Origin: Diprion similis
Lineage: Eukaryota > Arthropoda > Insecta > Hymenoptera > Diprionidae
Assembly: GCF_021155765.1 (NCBI RefSeq)
Contig: NC_060112.1
Location: 20,584,001-20,648,000 of the forward strand
Reading direction: 5' to 3'
DNA length: 64,000 bases
The notes under the pieces are model-generated. The model searched no databases. It was not told the DNA's origin and was given only the letters and a program-made list of their open reading frames with translations. The position numbers were made by a program, and so were the translations under genes. Of this stretch, positions 22,301 to 35,300 are shown piece by piece. Numbering within the stretch: position 1 is the first letter of the stretch; every line of letters begins with the position of its first letter.

Positions 22301-23837
22301 TCAGCGTGCTGAAAATACAAGCTTCTCATTTCATGAGAATTTAGTGTGTTTAGTGAATCTGAAATATAAGAGAACGAAGCCTCACATTTAAATGTTCTTC
22401 ATTTTCCACCACAGGAGGAATGCCTTTGAATTCCCATTCTCCAGCCGCGACTTGGATAGTCAATTCAAATAATACTGCATCTAGTATATAGGCTGGACGT
22501 AAATGAGGACTATTCAAACAGTTGTACGCACATTCTGGTTGTTGAATTAAGAATGAACTTTCATTAGCTGTATGATTCAAAACTATATCGCAAACACTGA
22601 GTACCTAAATTTGGAGAGAGTATTAGAATATACCTCAACAAAAGTGAGGTAAATGTACATATATAATCTGTGACTGAAAATCTTACATTCCATTCATTTC
22701 TTATTTTAGATATCAACTTTTCGATATCTTCGAATGTCACTTCCTTGTCATCGCTGTGGAATGATGGGTTCAATTTCAATTGATTGCACAAACTGTACGA
22801 AGATCTCGATCCTCCAAGTTCCTAAAGTAGATAAACATTTGTTATTCAAATCTGTTATACACACTTTTTTTTCCACGCTGAAAACATGATAGTACCACTT
22901 AAAAGTATTGCTTATGAAATGATGGCTGGTGCTGATTAACAAACTCGAAAAATTGAAAAAAGGAATTATTTAATGATTGCTAATTACAATTCCAAAATTA
23001 TTCAACTACTTCACATTGAAATAATTACCAACTGCGTAACACCAACACGCATTACAATATTACCTGAATTGGTGAAAAATGTATCATATTATATCCAGAA
23101 TTTTTAGCAACAAGTAGCTTTTCCTCCCAAGTTGGTAGCGGTCCCAATCCCTTCGACAGGACTGTTTGACATTGAATACAATCCAAAGGAAGGATTTCTT
23201 TACCACCACCTATGTGTAGTTCAGGATCCACTAGAAGATATCCAGATGCAATCGGGGTTTCATTGCTTGCCTCCCTTTAAGTTGAGACAGATTTATATGA
23301 GTTCTCAGTTAAGTATATGATACATGAGTTAACATGTCATGTGAAGTAATTGTGTTCAGACTTACCTATCATCTGTGATGTAATAATGGAATGAACCTGC
23401 CAATGCTAGTGTTAAGTCTGCAGAATCATTGACCAAAAGCAATTGATAGTAAGAAGTTCTTTCAAACTTCTGGTTGACTTCTAGTGGGTGATTCGTAAAA
23501 ATATTAATATTTTTTCCAAGCAAGGAAGGTCCAAGTCTGAATTGCACTTGCCACCCTAGTACAGAAATAAGGATAATGAAGTTTCAGTTCACTAAACATG
23601 CTAAAATAAAAGTTCACAGACATACTTTCTCTAGAAGCATTTTTAATGTAAAACTGCTTGGGTAAGGTTGTGTTTGCGAAATTTTTTAATGCAGTTTATT
23701 AATATGAGTATAATTTATTTGACTGTACCTTTACGCAATCGATATAGCGTGCCATCCTGATGTTCCCCGTTATTAAGGACAAGAACTCTCAGTTGCCTGT
23801 CAGATAACGTTGTAGCTTCGTCCCTGCCTTGGCTCAT
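16344..23837 (-). CDS. AGL: Glycogen debranching enzyme (4-alpha-glucanotransferase / amylo-alpha-1,6-glucosidase)
   Basis: Cytosolic enzyme that moves maltosyl/maltotriosyl units and then hydrolyses the remaining alpha-1,6 glucose at glycogen branch points. 24 coding exons in transcript order: 23837-23729, 23555-23366, 23274-23064, 22821-22687, 22604-22386, 22271-22033, 21941-21729, 21637-21443, 21319-21190, 21107-20984, 20899-20634, 20421-20260, 20150-19942, 19824-19621, 19530-19298, 19185-19096, 18937-18760, 18543-18187, 18060-17913, 17846-17483, 17396-17188, 17072-16887, 16761-16525, 16409-16344. All phases agree; 1557 residues against about 1532 in human. Transferase landmarks: [11 protein letters not shown] (about 533-543) and VVAELF (about 562-567). 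Glucosidase landmarks: NWGRDTF (about 1106), [10 protein letters not shown] (about 1156), [15 protein letters not shown] and PASPRDGSA. Intron 7 appears to use a GC donor. An acceptor just before the ATG implies a spliced 5'UTR. The TGA is followed by a long in-frame ORF. Confidence 0.98.
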
Positions 23838-26800
23838 TTTTCTGCTTAATATCTAAAATATTCAATATCTAAATCAATGACTATATGAAGCGTTGAATTT
23901 TTTTTTCAAAGTGATTTTTCGAAGGATAAATATGTGAAAAATAAGGTAACACTAAAAGATTTTTTTGTTACTCACAAAACGATTATACGACACAATCAAA
24001 ATTAGCTGGATTAAATTTTTGTTAGATTCCGTAAATTTAAGCTTGAGTATTTACGAAGCCAGGGTGCTATTTATAGTGTAGTGTCGAATAAAAATGAAAT
24101 AAAATTATCGAATAAAACAGTAAGTAAGTTTTCCATCATGCAATGAATTTCTGAATACGTTGATCAAAATATTACACACTTCAATCAGCAAATTGAACTT
24201 GGGTTATTTATTTTACGTGTGTTGAAGCTCTGACAGAACTTGCCCATCGGTAGGACAAGAGATGAGTACTTACGCATTAAACGAAACAAGTAGACATTAA
24301 ACGGACAGGCACCCGTAATATAAACTACTGAAACAATGCATCCAGTAGCAGCATGAAAAGCAAAGTATAATGTTACTCTAGTTCTGCTGCACGAACAATC
24401 ATAAAGGTAGTAACTTCTCAAAAAATAGTCTTCTACTTGTGTTACAGCTTTAGATTAAACTGAGTGGAGATTGTAAGAATATTCCTTTTACTAGATGAAG
24501 AATAGCTGATACAAGATGTAATATTAACTGTGTCTTCTATCTTTCTTGTATCATGCTGAACATATGTGTCATACTGGCCAGGTTTTGTTTCGTCAAACAA
24601 ATCAACCAATTTTTTTAGAGTTTTATAACGTCATAAAAAATTATGTGCAGTTAAATATCTTCACTACTTAGTCTGATGTATTGCAAAATGAAGAAACCAA
24701 TGCTGATGTATGAACAGAACAGGCATGACGGAGATTATCCAAGGGCTTTGGTAAGATAACGATTTAATTGATGTGGAATAAGGAAGCTTATTGGGAAGCA
24801 ACTAACATGATTCCTCAATGTTGTACTGGTGCGTTGAAGGTATTACGAAGAATAAAGAGTAATGGATGAAGACGTACCCACAGATATTTAGCACTATTAT
24901 TTCCATGGTGATTTAAAATTCCTTAATATTGGCATTGAGTTAGTTACTACTGCTAACAGATGATATACTGAGGTATTTGTATCTTGTAAAACTTACAATC
25001 CAGATCAATCTAAAGCAGTGAGATTTATAAACCCGCTCAATCAAACGCGCTACTCTCTTCAAAAGCATCTTCGTAGAGTTTTGAAACTTTTGTCTTAATG
25101 CAGCCAACGAATCCATTGCGACACTACACAACATAAGAAGCTGAAGTTTATTGAAGTTTTGCACTGAAATCTAGGCATTTTTTCAAAGGTTTTCACGATC
25201 TTTCCTTTTAACAATGGCGTTCATCCACACAATTATGAACAAATATTCTGTCCATGACATCATTACCAAAGAATCACAAATGAAAAATAATACAAGACAT
25301 ACATGCCCTTATATTTTGTTAAACTCAATGTATCTATTCTATCTCATAACTGGTTTAACGTTAACTAAGAAATATACAAACTTTGCACACATTCATATCA
25401 GAACCACAATTTTAGCTAAAACAAAATGTATAGGTAAGAGTAAACATTTGGTATCATCTTTCACTTTGGATAAACCTTTATCCAAATTGAAAATTACAAG
25501 ATTCTGTGGGACGGGATAGAACAGATAAACATCATTACAAGTCGTACATGTTTTGAAAAGATATTCTATACACACAGACATACCGTGCCCATGTTTATCA
25601 AACACGCCGAACTGACAAGTATCTCCGCTTTAGTCACCAACAATACTACTCAGAGAATAAATTGACAAGAATTCTGTTTTCGCAAGATCCATAGAACATG
25701 TGATGTCCACTAGCTAAGTGAATGATGAAAGGTCGTATAAAAACAAGTATTCAAACATAACTTATCATTTCGACTATGACCGGTGACGAAATTTTTTTTA
25801 TACATTATTTAATAAGTCAAAAATATGAAGTTTGATCTTGCAAATCAAATTAAACACTCGATATAAAGGGATTAATTTTAATTGTATTAAAATTCAATTA
25901 TAATATTTACAGATGCGAATGAACTCGAGTCTGGAATGCAAATAAAATGATAATAAAATGGTCAAAGTATGCAATTAGAAATTTTGCACTGAAGATCAAG
26001 CAGCACAGTTCCTGATTATTAATAATTTTATTGCCATAGCATAGATAAGAAGCTTTGCAATAGCAGGTCATACAGTAGCAAGGATTTTATTCTTAAATGC
26101 ATATATTAACAAATAAATACAAGACTTAGAAAAATTGTACAAAGGTTTATAACTTTTTTCTCAATTTATTTAATGATCACACAATTGCGAGTAATGAAAT
26201 TAAGTGTAACAGATATCGATATCAATATGGATAGTACTTTTAAGTTTCAGTTGTTTATTATTCCTTCATTGATAGTGTATTAAATTAATGTGGACGGCTA
26301 GTTGAGCATATCATATATTATTTTTGTAAAGTATGTATGCAACATTCAATTTAAGCTTCATTCTTTTTTATTGTTTGTATAGAAAGATTTATAACAATGA
26401 GTACATCACAAAATTAAATATTTGTATATTTGTAAGAATTTAGTAAAGTATATATCATACCGGTTCTTCTATGACAGTTAGCATAATAAATTGACGCAAG
26501 ATAATTCGCATCAACGTAGTTTGGAAGTTAACTTAATTTTAGATGATGACAGAAAATTAAATATTCATCGCATCATTGTTGGCAGGTATAAATGTACTTT
26601 GAGAATAATCCTGTAATCTATCTATTAAGACTCGTGACTACAACGGCAACACATCAAATCTGACAACAAACGGTTCTATTGTTACTTCAGGTATTATTTC
26701 TAATCTGAAGTTAACCTTGTAAACAAGTTTAGTATAATTGTCAAATTTGGATGGAGAAGAAACATGCAACAGCGGTTTTAACAATTTCAATCTAGAACGT

Positions 26801-27264
26801 TATGCATTAAGAAAAACATATAGACATTAGCGAAATAATAAAGGAGATAATAAATATGATTTTACAACGTGTCTACACAGGTAAATTATGAAAACATACG
26901 ATTTCAGTTTTGACGTTCTCATACACGTACCGGTTTACAGGAACTGTTCAGTAAGTTTCACGAGCCTTTAAACTAGCTCGAAATTCGAAAAATCACTCCA
27001 GGGCGGAGTGACTGGTTGTACAATATGTAATTTGGACGATACTGTGCGGAATATTATTTCAAATTTGACCTCTATTTACGCGGCTGAAGGTCATCAAATT
27101 AGGCCATCCGTCCATTTTTAAATTCTTACGACCAGCAGACGACAGGCTGCGCTTGAACGACAACTGAATTGGACGATTTCTATCGGACAACTTCAGACGT
27201 ATCTTTTGAACTGTGGCAATGGCGGTAATATTCAATTCACCTAAACTATTCACGACACGTTGTC
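23838..27264. other. Gene-poor AT-rich region between AGL and the DUF1397 gene
   Basis: The two flanking genes diverge from here. It should hold the AGL promoter and a 5'UTR exon. Reverse frames near 24.9-25.2 kb and 25.4-25.6 kb, and a forward frame at 25214-25519, are short and unsupported. The segment around 25.8-26.6 kb is very AT-rich and shows nothing recognisable. Confidence 0.5.
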
Positions 27265-27295
27265 ATATAAAAACTCAGGATTGAGAGAAATCAGT
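27265..27295 (+). promoter_or_regulatory. TATA box and initiator of the DUF1397 gene
   Basis: TATAAAA at 27265-27271 is followed about 25 bases later by TCAGT (27291-27295), the arthropod initiator consensus. The spacing is right for a TATA/Inr core promoter, and the ATG is at 27318. This fits a regulated, tissue-specific secreted protein. Confidence 0.65.
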
Positions 27296-27317
27296 GTAAG
27301 TGTGTACCAAGGCTTAG

Positions 27318-28855
27318 ATGGAACTTGATATTTTACATAAATATGCGTTGAAAATTTTGACGCTATTTCTGGTGAACGCAATGGTTCTGCGGATGACAAT
27401 TTGTCAAGATGAAATCGATTATAGCAATGAAGATAATGCGTACGAGGAAGACTACGGTTCATTTATTGGTGTCAAATATGAGAATAATGACGACCGATTA
27501 CCTGTCAAGGCAAACACTGTAGCAAAGAAAAGTAAATTTATTAAGTTCGGCACTTTAGCTTTAGGGTTCCAATACGTATGTGGCATTATCCACCTCTATT
27601 TACATTTCTTCCTTTTGCTTATTTGCCAATATTCTAGTTACTCGTGAAGCCTTGAAGTGTGATGAAAATCAACTGATGACCTACTTAGCTGAACTACAAA
27701 TTACAAATCCAGAAAGTCTACTCCTTATTGCATCGTATAAAGACCTCGATCATCTTTGTAGGTTTGTAGGTATATAACTCTTGATAGATGACATGTTAAT
27801 GTACTGATTAGTGTTGGTTCAAGAAGGAAAGTATTCAAATGTATTAATCCAAACAGTTTTTAGTAAATTGTTTAGAATAGATGGAATTACACATTATAGA
27901 ATAGTAGAATTGAAAAAGATTCATATCAAAAGATGAGAAAGAGAACACAAGAAGTTGTTCAAAGCATATCAAGGAAATATTTCAGGGTCTAGTCGTAAAG
28001 TTTATTTTCAAAGTGAAAAAAAAAATAGGTTCCGAAGTTTCGGTCAAAGTGCAATAGCATTAATTCTTTTGAATTCCATAATCTGCGTATAAGTAAATCA
28101 ATACAGAGCTCAGCTCAGCAATGTTTCTTCATAATGTATGTACGTCGAGGTGTTTTACCTATTCAATTTCTTTACAGAATTCAGCAAATAAATAAAATTT
28201 TCCTATGTTTTAAAATATATAGAAGAATTGCTGGTAATTTGGATTCGATTGACATGTTTCTGCAGACATGCATACCCTTGCCTCAGGACCATCTTTACAT
28301 GCAACTCATTGCAGGGCTGCGTATTCTCAGCACTAAACTTTGCGTCGAATCTTCTTATCAGGAAAGTACGTTTGCTAAGTTATAATAGGTGTGATTGTTT
28401 CTCTTTTCTGTTCTGCAATGTAACCCATGTAATTTATTAAATGTTGACATGCAATAAACGTAACTTTTTGACAGGCTATCAGCAATATCTTTCATGTTTT
28501 CATGAGCTACACACCGAATACATAGATTGCGCAGGGCCTGCTGATTGGACTGAGAATATGGCCCATAATGAACTATGCAAGTATGAAATTGAACAGTAAA
28601 TAGAGTTGCAGAACATAAGATGTAGACATAGAAAAGGAAAAGTTTTATTGAAAAGAAGTTTGTAAGATGCGAGTAGTCTCATCTTCCAAGAATTACCTAT
28701 TGATCATTTTGTCTTGCAGTGAATACAAGTCGATAGCAGACTGCTATTACACGAAGAGTGCGATGCTCTGTGGAATAAAAGCAGCAAAAATAATGAAAGA
28801 GTTAGTTGTCAGAGTGATAAATGGGATCATCGATGTAAGTAATGCTTGTTATTGA
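27318..28855 (+). CDS. 27 kDa haemolymph glycoprotein-like secreted protein (DUF1397)
   Basis: Exons 27318-27531, 27638-27761, 28223-28365, 28475-28580 and 28720-28855 join in frame to 240 residues, about 27 kDa, matching the insect 27 kDa glycoprotein family. The N terminus has a hydrophobic stretch (KILTLFLVNAMVLRMTICQ) suited to secretion, then an acidic linker. The C-terminal half has the family cysteine pattern: YLSCFHELHTEYIDCAGPAD, ELCNEYKSIADCYYTKSAML and CGIKAAKIMKELV. The function of the family is not settled; members are abundant in haemolymph. Exon 1 could instead end at 27575, but only the donor at 27531/27532 keeps the frame with the strong acceptor at 27637. A further GTAAGT lies at the end (GAT|GTAAGT), so an alternative short last exon is possible. 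AATAAA at 28930-28935. Confidence 0.85.
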
Positions 28856-29366
28856 GTGATTTACGTATTCGATAGACTGTTACCATAGCTTTTCTTTAAA
28901 TATGTCGACAAAGACATATTGCGCGTTTGAATAAAATTTGAAAAGGAAGCAATGACAGCAGTTATACGCCGGCTTAAACGAAACTGTGATATTCATCAGA
29001 TCTGGAAATATGTTTTAGACTCATTGTCCAGAAGTCCGAAAAAATCCAACAATACTAAATCCGATGCCCGAACGAGTTTCTTCGAAAGGAACTATTGCGA
29101 GGTGTTTCGTTCATAACCTGAATCATATATTGACCTGGATGACGAAGCTATTATTTTACTAATTCGATAGATTTGATATGCCTGTATATTTTTACTGTAC
29201 TTAGATCTGTACGTATCTATGTATAAATAATAATTTAGACACATTTTTGAAATATAACATTGAGTTTACTAATTAATAATCAACGGAGTACCGATGAAGT
29301 ATGTTTCTCGATACTGAAATCTTGACATGTCATTCGTTTTCTTGACCATACACACACGGTTCCAAA
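28856..29366. other. Intergenic spacer, DUF1397 gene to ECPAS
   Basis: Holds AATAAA at 28930-28935, 75 bases after the DUF1397 stop, and then the ECPAS promoter and 5'UTR. No TATA box is evident before the ECPAS ATG. No other gene is visible. Confidence 0.6.
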
Positions 29367-32300
29367 ATGGCAGCGGCCACAGACGAGCTGAGTAAGTTGC
29401 TTGGAAAAAAATTTATTTTATACTGTATAGAGTCAGGTAATCACGTCGTGCCGCTTATCATTTTGTTAATTATTATTTAGGCTATAGATTTAATAATTTA
29501 ATGTGGCAAAAATTAGACTCAACGTCTAGTTTATTGCTTACTAAAGAAAAAGTCAAATGTCACGCCGCCATGTAAAAAGGCAACTTCACGCCCTTAATTT
29601 TTTCACAAAGGCTGCGTTCAAATTCGAATTCTCAACGTCATACAATGAAGCCTTAATGCTCCTTCCAAATTCTCATCTCCTGATAATTATGCGAATAAGA
29701 AAACTTAAAAAATAACACCAATCAATGTATCAATTTCTGAAATGACAATTAATACCTCATCAATGATACTCTCTGAAATTTGATAGACAAAATACTCTAA
29801 CATAAATACTAACAAAGTATTTTTAGTTTCTTAATATTCTTATAAGTGTTTTACTTCAAATTTCATGCTCTAAATACACATGTATTACTTGATAATCCAG
29901 CTCTGTATTATGCCCATTTATTAATGTTTACACATTGAGGATGGAAATAAATTTAAATGAAACATTGAGAGGATATAGTTCTTGAATATAGATCAAAAGG
30001 TCAGCATTCTAATACCCTTGTTATGAAGTTTCTCCAAATCATAACTTTTCACTTACTGTAATTCAATAGTTTTGTTGGAGCGGGTGTTCCTCCGCTTGGG
30101 ATCAGCTGAGACGGACGAACAGCTACAGGCATCTGTATGCAAGTTTCTCCCTCCTGTACTACTCAAGTTATCCAGTGCTCAGGAAGGCGTTCGTAAAAAA
30201 GTTATGGAACTCTTGATTCACATTAATCGGAGGGTGAAGAGCCGACCTCTGGTTCAACTTCCTGTTGAAGCACTTTTATTGCAGTACCAAGACCCTGCTG
30301 CTAGCTCCTTCGTTATCGTATGTAAAGATTGAGTTCACCAATTTTCTGATGATAAAATATCTTTCAAAGTTATTAATATATGATGTTTAAAGAATTCATT
30401 AATACTTGACGATAATTAGGAAACACATTAACTTATTGTAATGCATACATAAATTTTTGTTTCATAAAATTTTTCAAGTAATTGAAACATTTTTGAAAAT
30501 GAATTCACTGTGAAACTTAGTATAAAGAAAATGTCAAATTAACTTACGATTTTATTTACTTTTTCTTTCAGAACTTCACCATAATTTATATTAAATTGGG
30601 ATACCCAAGGATGGAAATTGGTAAACAGGGTGAATTGATACCAAGTGTATTGAACGCTATAGAAGGAAAACCATTGTCTCATCAGGACAGGTGAGATTTA
30701 ACAGTTGTCTGGTATTAAAAAAATTAAGTAACGTACTGTTTCAATAACGTATTCAATTCCACAGTTTAATGTTGATTATCATGCCAGCATTGGGTCATAT
30801 AAATATTCCAATGGACAGCGACAAGAGGGCTTCCCTGCTTGGACTTCAAGACAAGCCCTATGTTGCGAAACAACTTATAAATTTTATGCTAGACATGCTA
30901 TTACTCCCATATGGGTGAGTAAAATAGAGCAATTACCTGTTTACTATTACTGCAGTTCTATCAAAAAAGGTAATATTTTCAGCTTTTAATAGCTGGCTAT
31001 TAATTACTATTTACTACTAATGATTTATCATGCTTTAACAGGTCAGTAGGACAAACAGAAAATCAACAGCCAGGCCAGCCCATCGATTGGTCCCAATTCC
31101 CAGTACCAGCTGGTTTGAGTGAATATGCGTTTAAGAGAGTAATAGGTGAAAGCCCGCCCACAGCAGAGCAACTTGAGCAAACCAAATTAGGCATAGTCAA
31201 ATTTCTTGCTGGAGGATTTTTCGCAGATGCTGATATTCTCATACATTTAATCGTCGCTGCAGCAGATACAAGGTTCAGTGTTGCAAACATGGCTGATCTT
31301 GAGTTGAAAAAAATAGTTGGGTAAGACAACTAGCATTACTTTTTATATATTGGCACTCGAAACAAGTCGTGACAATCTTGATGAATTACAAGAAAATGGT
31401 AATGGAGAATATTTAACTCCATCCCGTTATTTTTAGTACTTTGGATTGGGGCTCAATGCAGTTAGCTGCGCCACTGTATACCTTGTTTTTGGGTACTGAT
31501 GCTCTAGCAACACAGAAAGAGGTCAAACCAGAAATGAAGAGACTTCCGGCAAGTACAAGAATTCGTCTAAAGTTGTTACACTACCTTTGTCGAGTGACAA
31601 GAGCTGGCTTCATCATCCCACCTTGCATTCAAGTAAGTTTTCAATACTACATTCAAAATATAGAAATGGTGATACTGCATTCCTCGATGATAGTTTACTA
31701 AGTAATGGTTTAATTTTCAGGTTGTATTTGACTCACTTTATGGAAGCAATACGAATCCAAAGCTGAAATCATTAGCTCTACAGTTTACATCAAATATTGT
31801 TCAACAGTAAGTCAACTCACAAGCTCCGAAATTAACTTATTTGATGCTGAATTTACACATTATTCCAGATGCAATCTGGCCCAACTAGTACGAGTGGCTG
31901 GCGTACTTTTAAATGGAATGAGAAAATTAATATCCGAAGGGGATCCAGCTCACAAAGCAATGGCTTATACGGTCATAGGACAGCTTGGTCAAAGGATACC
32001 GAATAACTCTCCAGGTCTTGTAAATAAAGACTTGAGCATGCTGCAACATTTCTTTGATACTTTGGCATCGGTGAGCAATACACTGCTTCATGCATACTAA
32101 ACTGTTATCCCATATGTATCAAAGTAATTCTTTTAGACCGACACCGAGTTGAGACAATCTATAAGAGATGCTCTTCTTAGCATGACGCCAGCATATGTAC
32201 TTCAGAAAGAAGAAGAGAACACTATAGCTATGATGAATGCTTTGCTATCGATTCATATAGAGTCATCTGAATCCAGTGTCAGGTGGGCATTTTTGAAATT

Positions 32301-35300
32301 GTTAACAATGCGATTGTTCTCAGCAGTTTAGTTCGAATCAGTGTATAACAGAGATGTACGCTACATGGTTAAAAACAAAACAGAATTTACTATTCAGGTG
32401 ATGCGTTTGTTGCTACATTTCGATCCTTTGTGCACGTATTGAATTATTTTATGCGTCAAAGCGTAGAATGCAAATAAAAAAATGCATTTTGAAGGTTGAA
32501 ATTATGTAATCAACTAAATTATGATTGGAAATAACCGACATCGAATTATAGATTCATAATAACGATGTTCATTATTTTTATAGGTTTGTTGCTGTACATT
32601 ATGCAGCAACAGTGTTCCCACCAGACGATGCCCAGTCACGTTATCTCTTACTATTAGCAACTGGTGATACTAAGGAAGAAGTTACTGCGGAAGCTACAAA
32701 AGCATTATATGGTACTTCCCACAAAAACGAACGAGACAAAGACTTTGCAAAGAAAGTGTTTTTACCAGATTTCGCAAAGCTCGTAACGTACATATATGCT
32801 AAAATGCAAGCCAGACTTAGCAGTTCCACTGGTACAGTTAATATCGGAAGTAAAACTTTACCCTACAATGTCAACACATTCACTGAGGTATCGGAGAGTT
32901 TGTTTTAATAATGATATGTAGTTTTGTTCATTACCTCGACTAGTGATTGAAGAGTTCAAATTTGTTTTTCCCAGTATTAAATCACATCCTAATTGACAAT
33001 AATCAGAGTAATTTTGTATTTCAGATTATTACGTACTTACGCCTGTGTCTGGCAAAATGTGCTGAAGTTCCATCATACAATGAGCCAATTCAACATCCAT
33101 CTGAGTACAGTCCTTTGATTGGCTCATATTTGAAGGATTTATTCCATTCACGACCAGAGCCTCTTAACAACTATCTTGACATCATTTTGCTCCTCAGTCA
33201 AGTAAATGCAGGTATTACGATCCAGAAATTAAAAATTCTAATATGTCTGTCAAGTGTTATAAAATTTGTATGTGTAAATGGATATTCAGAAGGATGCTTT
33301 ACAATGCTGTGGAAATCATGATAACATTTTTTCAGGCCTTGTTCCATTGACAGCTTTTTTAGAGGTAGTCGGAACAATTCCAGTTGAAACGACATCACGT
33401 TATGAAAATGAGCTACCATGGTTGAGAAATTTACTGACTTCAACAAAAGAAGATATCAGGGAATTAGGTGCTAAAATTTATGGTGTTGTAGCGGCTCATA
33501 TTCCTAGTCGAGAATTTGAAAAGCAAGTAGCAGAGATCATTGGTGCTACACGGAATAAGATGCTGGAAACTCAGCATGGTGCAATATTAGCATTGTCTCA
33601 TATGATGGAGAGAAAATTGATGTTGCGCAGAAACGAGAATAAAAATGAACTACTTAATTGGAACAGCTACATCAATGCTACTAAATTAATTTGTGAGTAG
33701 AATTTTTTCTTTGGTGACAAATAAGGTGATACACTCATAATATTGATTATCATGACTTCTAGACACATTTTTGAGCGACAATAATGCTATGCTTGTCGGA
33801 GCAGCTAGTGAAGGTATAGGTTTGCTAGGAAAAACCACGTCCCTACCAATCCCTACAGAAGACGGAGAAGAGCCAAATAAAGCAGCTTTAGTCACTAAAT
33901 TGTTTGGGATTCTAAACAACGTGAAAATGTCTTCAAAGGTTTGTGATGCAATAAAATTTCTTTCTCAGGATTCGATATTTTACCATTTTTTTCAATTCTA
34001 TATTATTGCAGGTGAAGGAGAAAGCAGCCCTTTCATTGGGTTTCCTGTGTATTGGTGAAGAATTTGCACACACAAAATCAATTGTTCAAAAATTTGTGGA
34101 TATGGCAAAGGAGGCAAGTATAATTTCTATGACAGAAACAATTTTTTACTGTGTTGCCAAGTCAACAACTCAAACTGACAAGTTTTATGTTTCCGATATT
34201 AACAGACCAAGGACGTCGAAGTGCACCTAACGGTAGGAGAATCTCTAGTTTGTTGTGTTCAGGGTCAGGCTTCGCCAGATGCAAGAGATGCTTGGAACAC
34301 GCTTCCGAGTCAACATAAAGGTGTTTTCACCAAAGAAAGTGATGAGTTGCTTGCATGGTTATTAGAAGAGTTATTCAAATTAGCTCTCAGTCCACATCCT
34401 AACTCCAGACAGGTGCGTTAAGATCTTTTTAAAATAACTTGTAAATACAGGTCAATTTGAATGACACCTTACTGAAGATTATGTACAATCTGATTTCATG
34501 TAAGTCTGAATGAACTTGATTAATGTTGTACTAGGCTGTATGCATTTGGCTGTTGGCTCTACTTAAACATAACGCTGAAAGAGCACCGGTTGTGGAAAGA
34601 CTACACACGATTCAGAATGCATTTATGGATTTTCTCTCCGAGAACAATGGTAGGTCATTGATGATGAAGTGTAATAATAAAAATCTAACAAATATATAAT
34701 AATAATAATAATAACAACAAAAATACAATCCTTGTCTGATTCCATCTATATTTTCTGTATTTTTCATTTTCAACAGACATTGTACAAGACATTGCATCGA
34801 AGGGTCTTGGTTTGGTATATGATAGTAGCGAAGAAAGTGAGCGTAAAGTATTGGTGTCTAATTTGTTGGAACAACTGATGCAGGGTCGAAAAACAGTGAC
34901 TCAAGTTACCAATGACACGAAATTATTCGAGGAAGGGCTTCTTGGGAAAAGTCCAACCGGGTAAATTACTGTTTTATAATGATCTTAAAAAAATTATTGA
35001 CCAGTATTTTTTAATAACATACTCTTACATGTATACAGAGGAAACATCTCAACATATCGCGAGATTTGCTCTCTTGCTTCCGACTTAAACCAGCCTGAAC
35101 TAGTTTACCGATTCATGCATTTGGCTAATGATAACGCCGTTTGGACATCAAAAAAAGGTGCAGCGTTCGGATTTTCAGCTATCGCGACACTAGCTAGTGA
35201 TGAATTAAATAAATATTTGCCAAAAATTATACCAAGATTGTACAGATACCAATTTGATCCGACTCCCAAGATTCAACAAAGTATGGCCAGTATTTGGCAT

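Noticed and set aside
25478-25625. Possible two-exon Cys-containing C terminus on the reverse strand (25584 donor, 25503 acceptor; GDTCQFGVFDKHGHE, then SCNFQFG)
   Set aside because: The splice signals are good and an 80-base intron is plausible, but I found no upstream start or exon and no family match, so it is not annotated.
27532-27660. Longer exon 1 of the DUF1397 gene ending at 27575
   Set aside because: The donor there is good, but joining it to the strong acceptor at 27637 gives a stop after five codons; the donor at 27532 keeps the frame.
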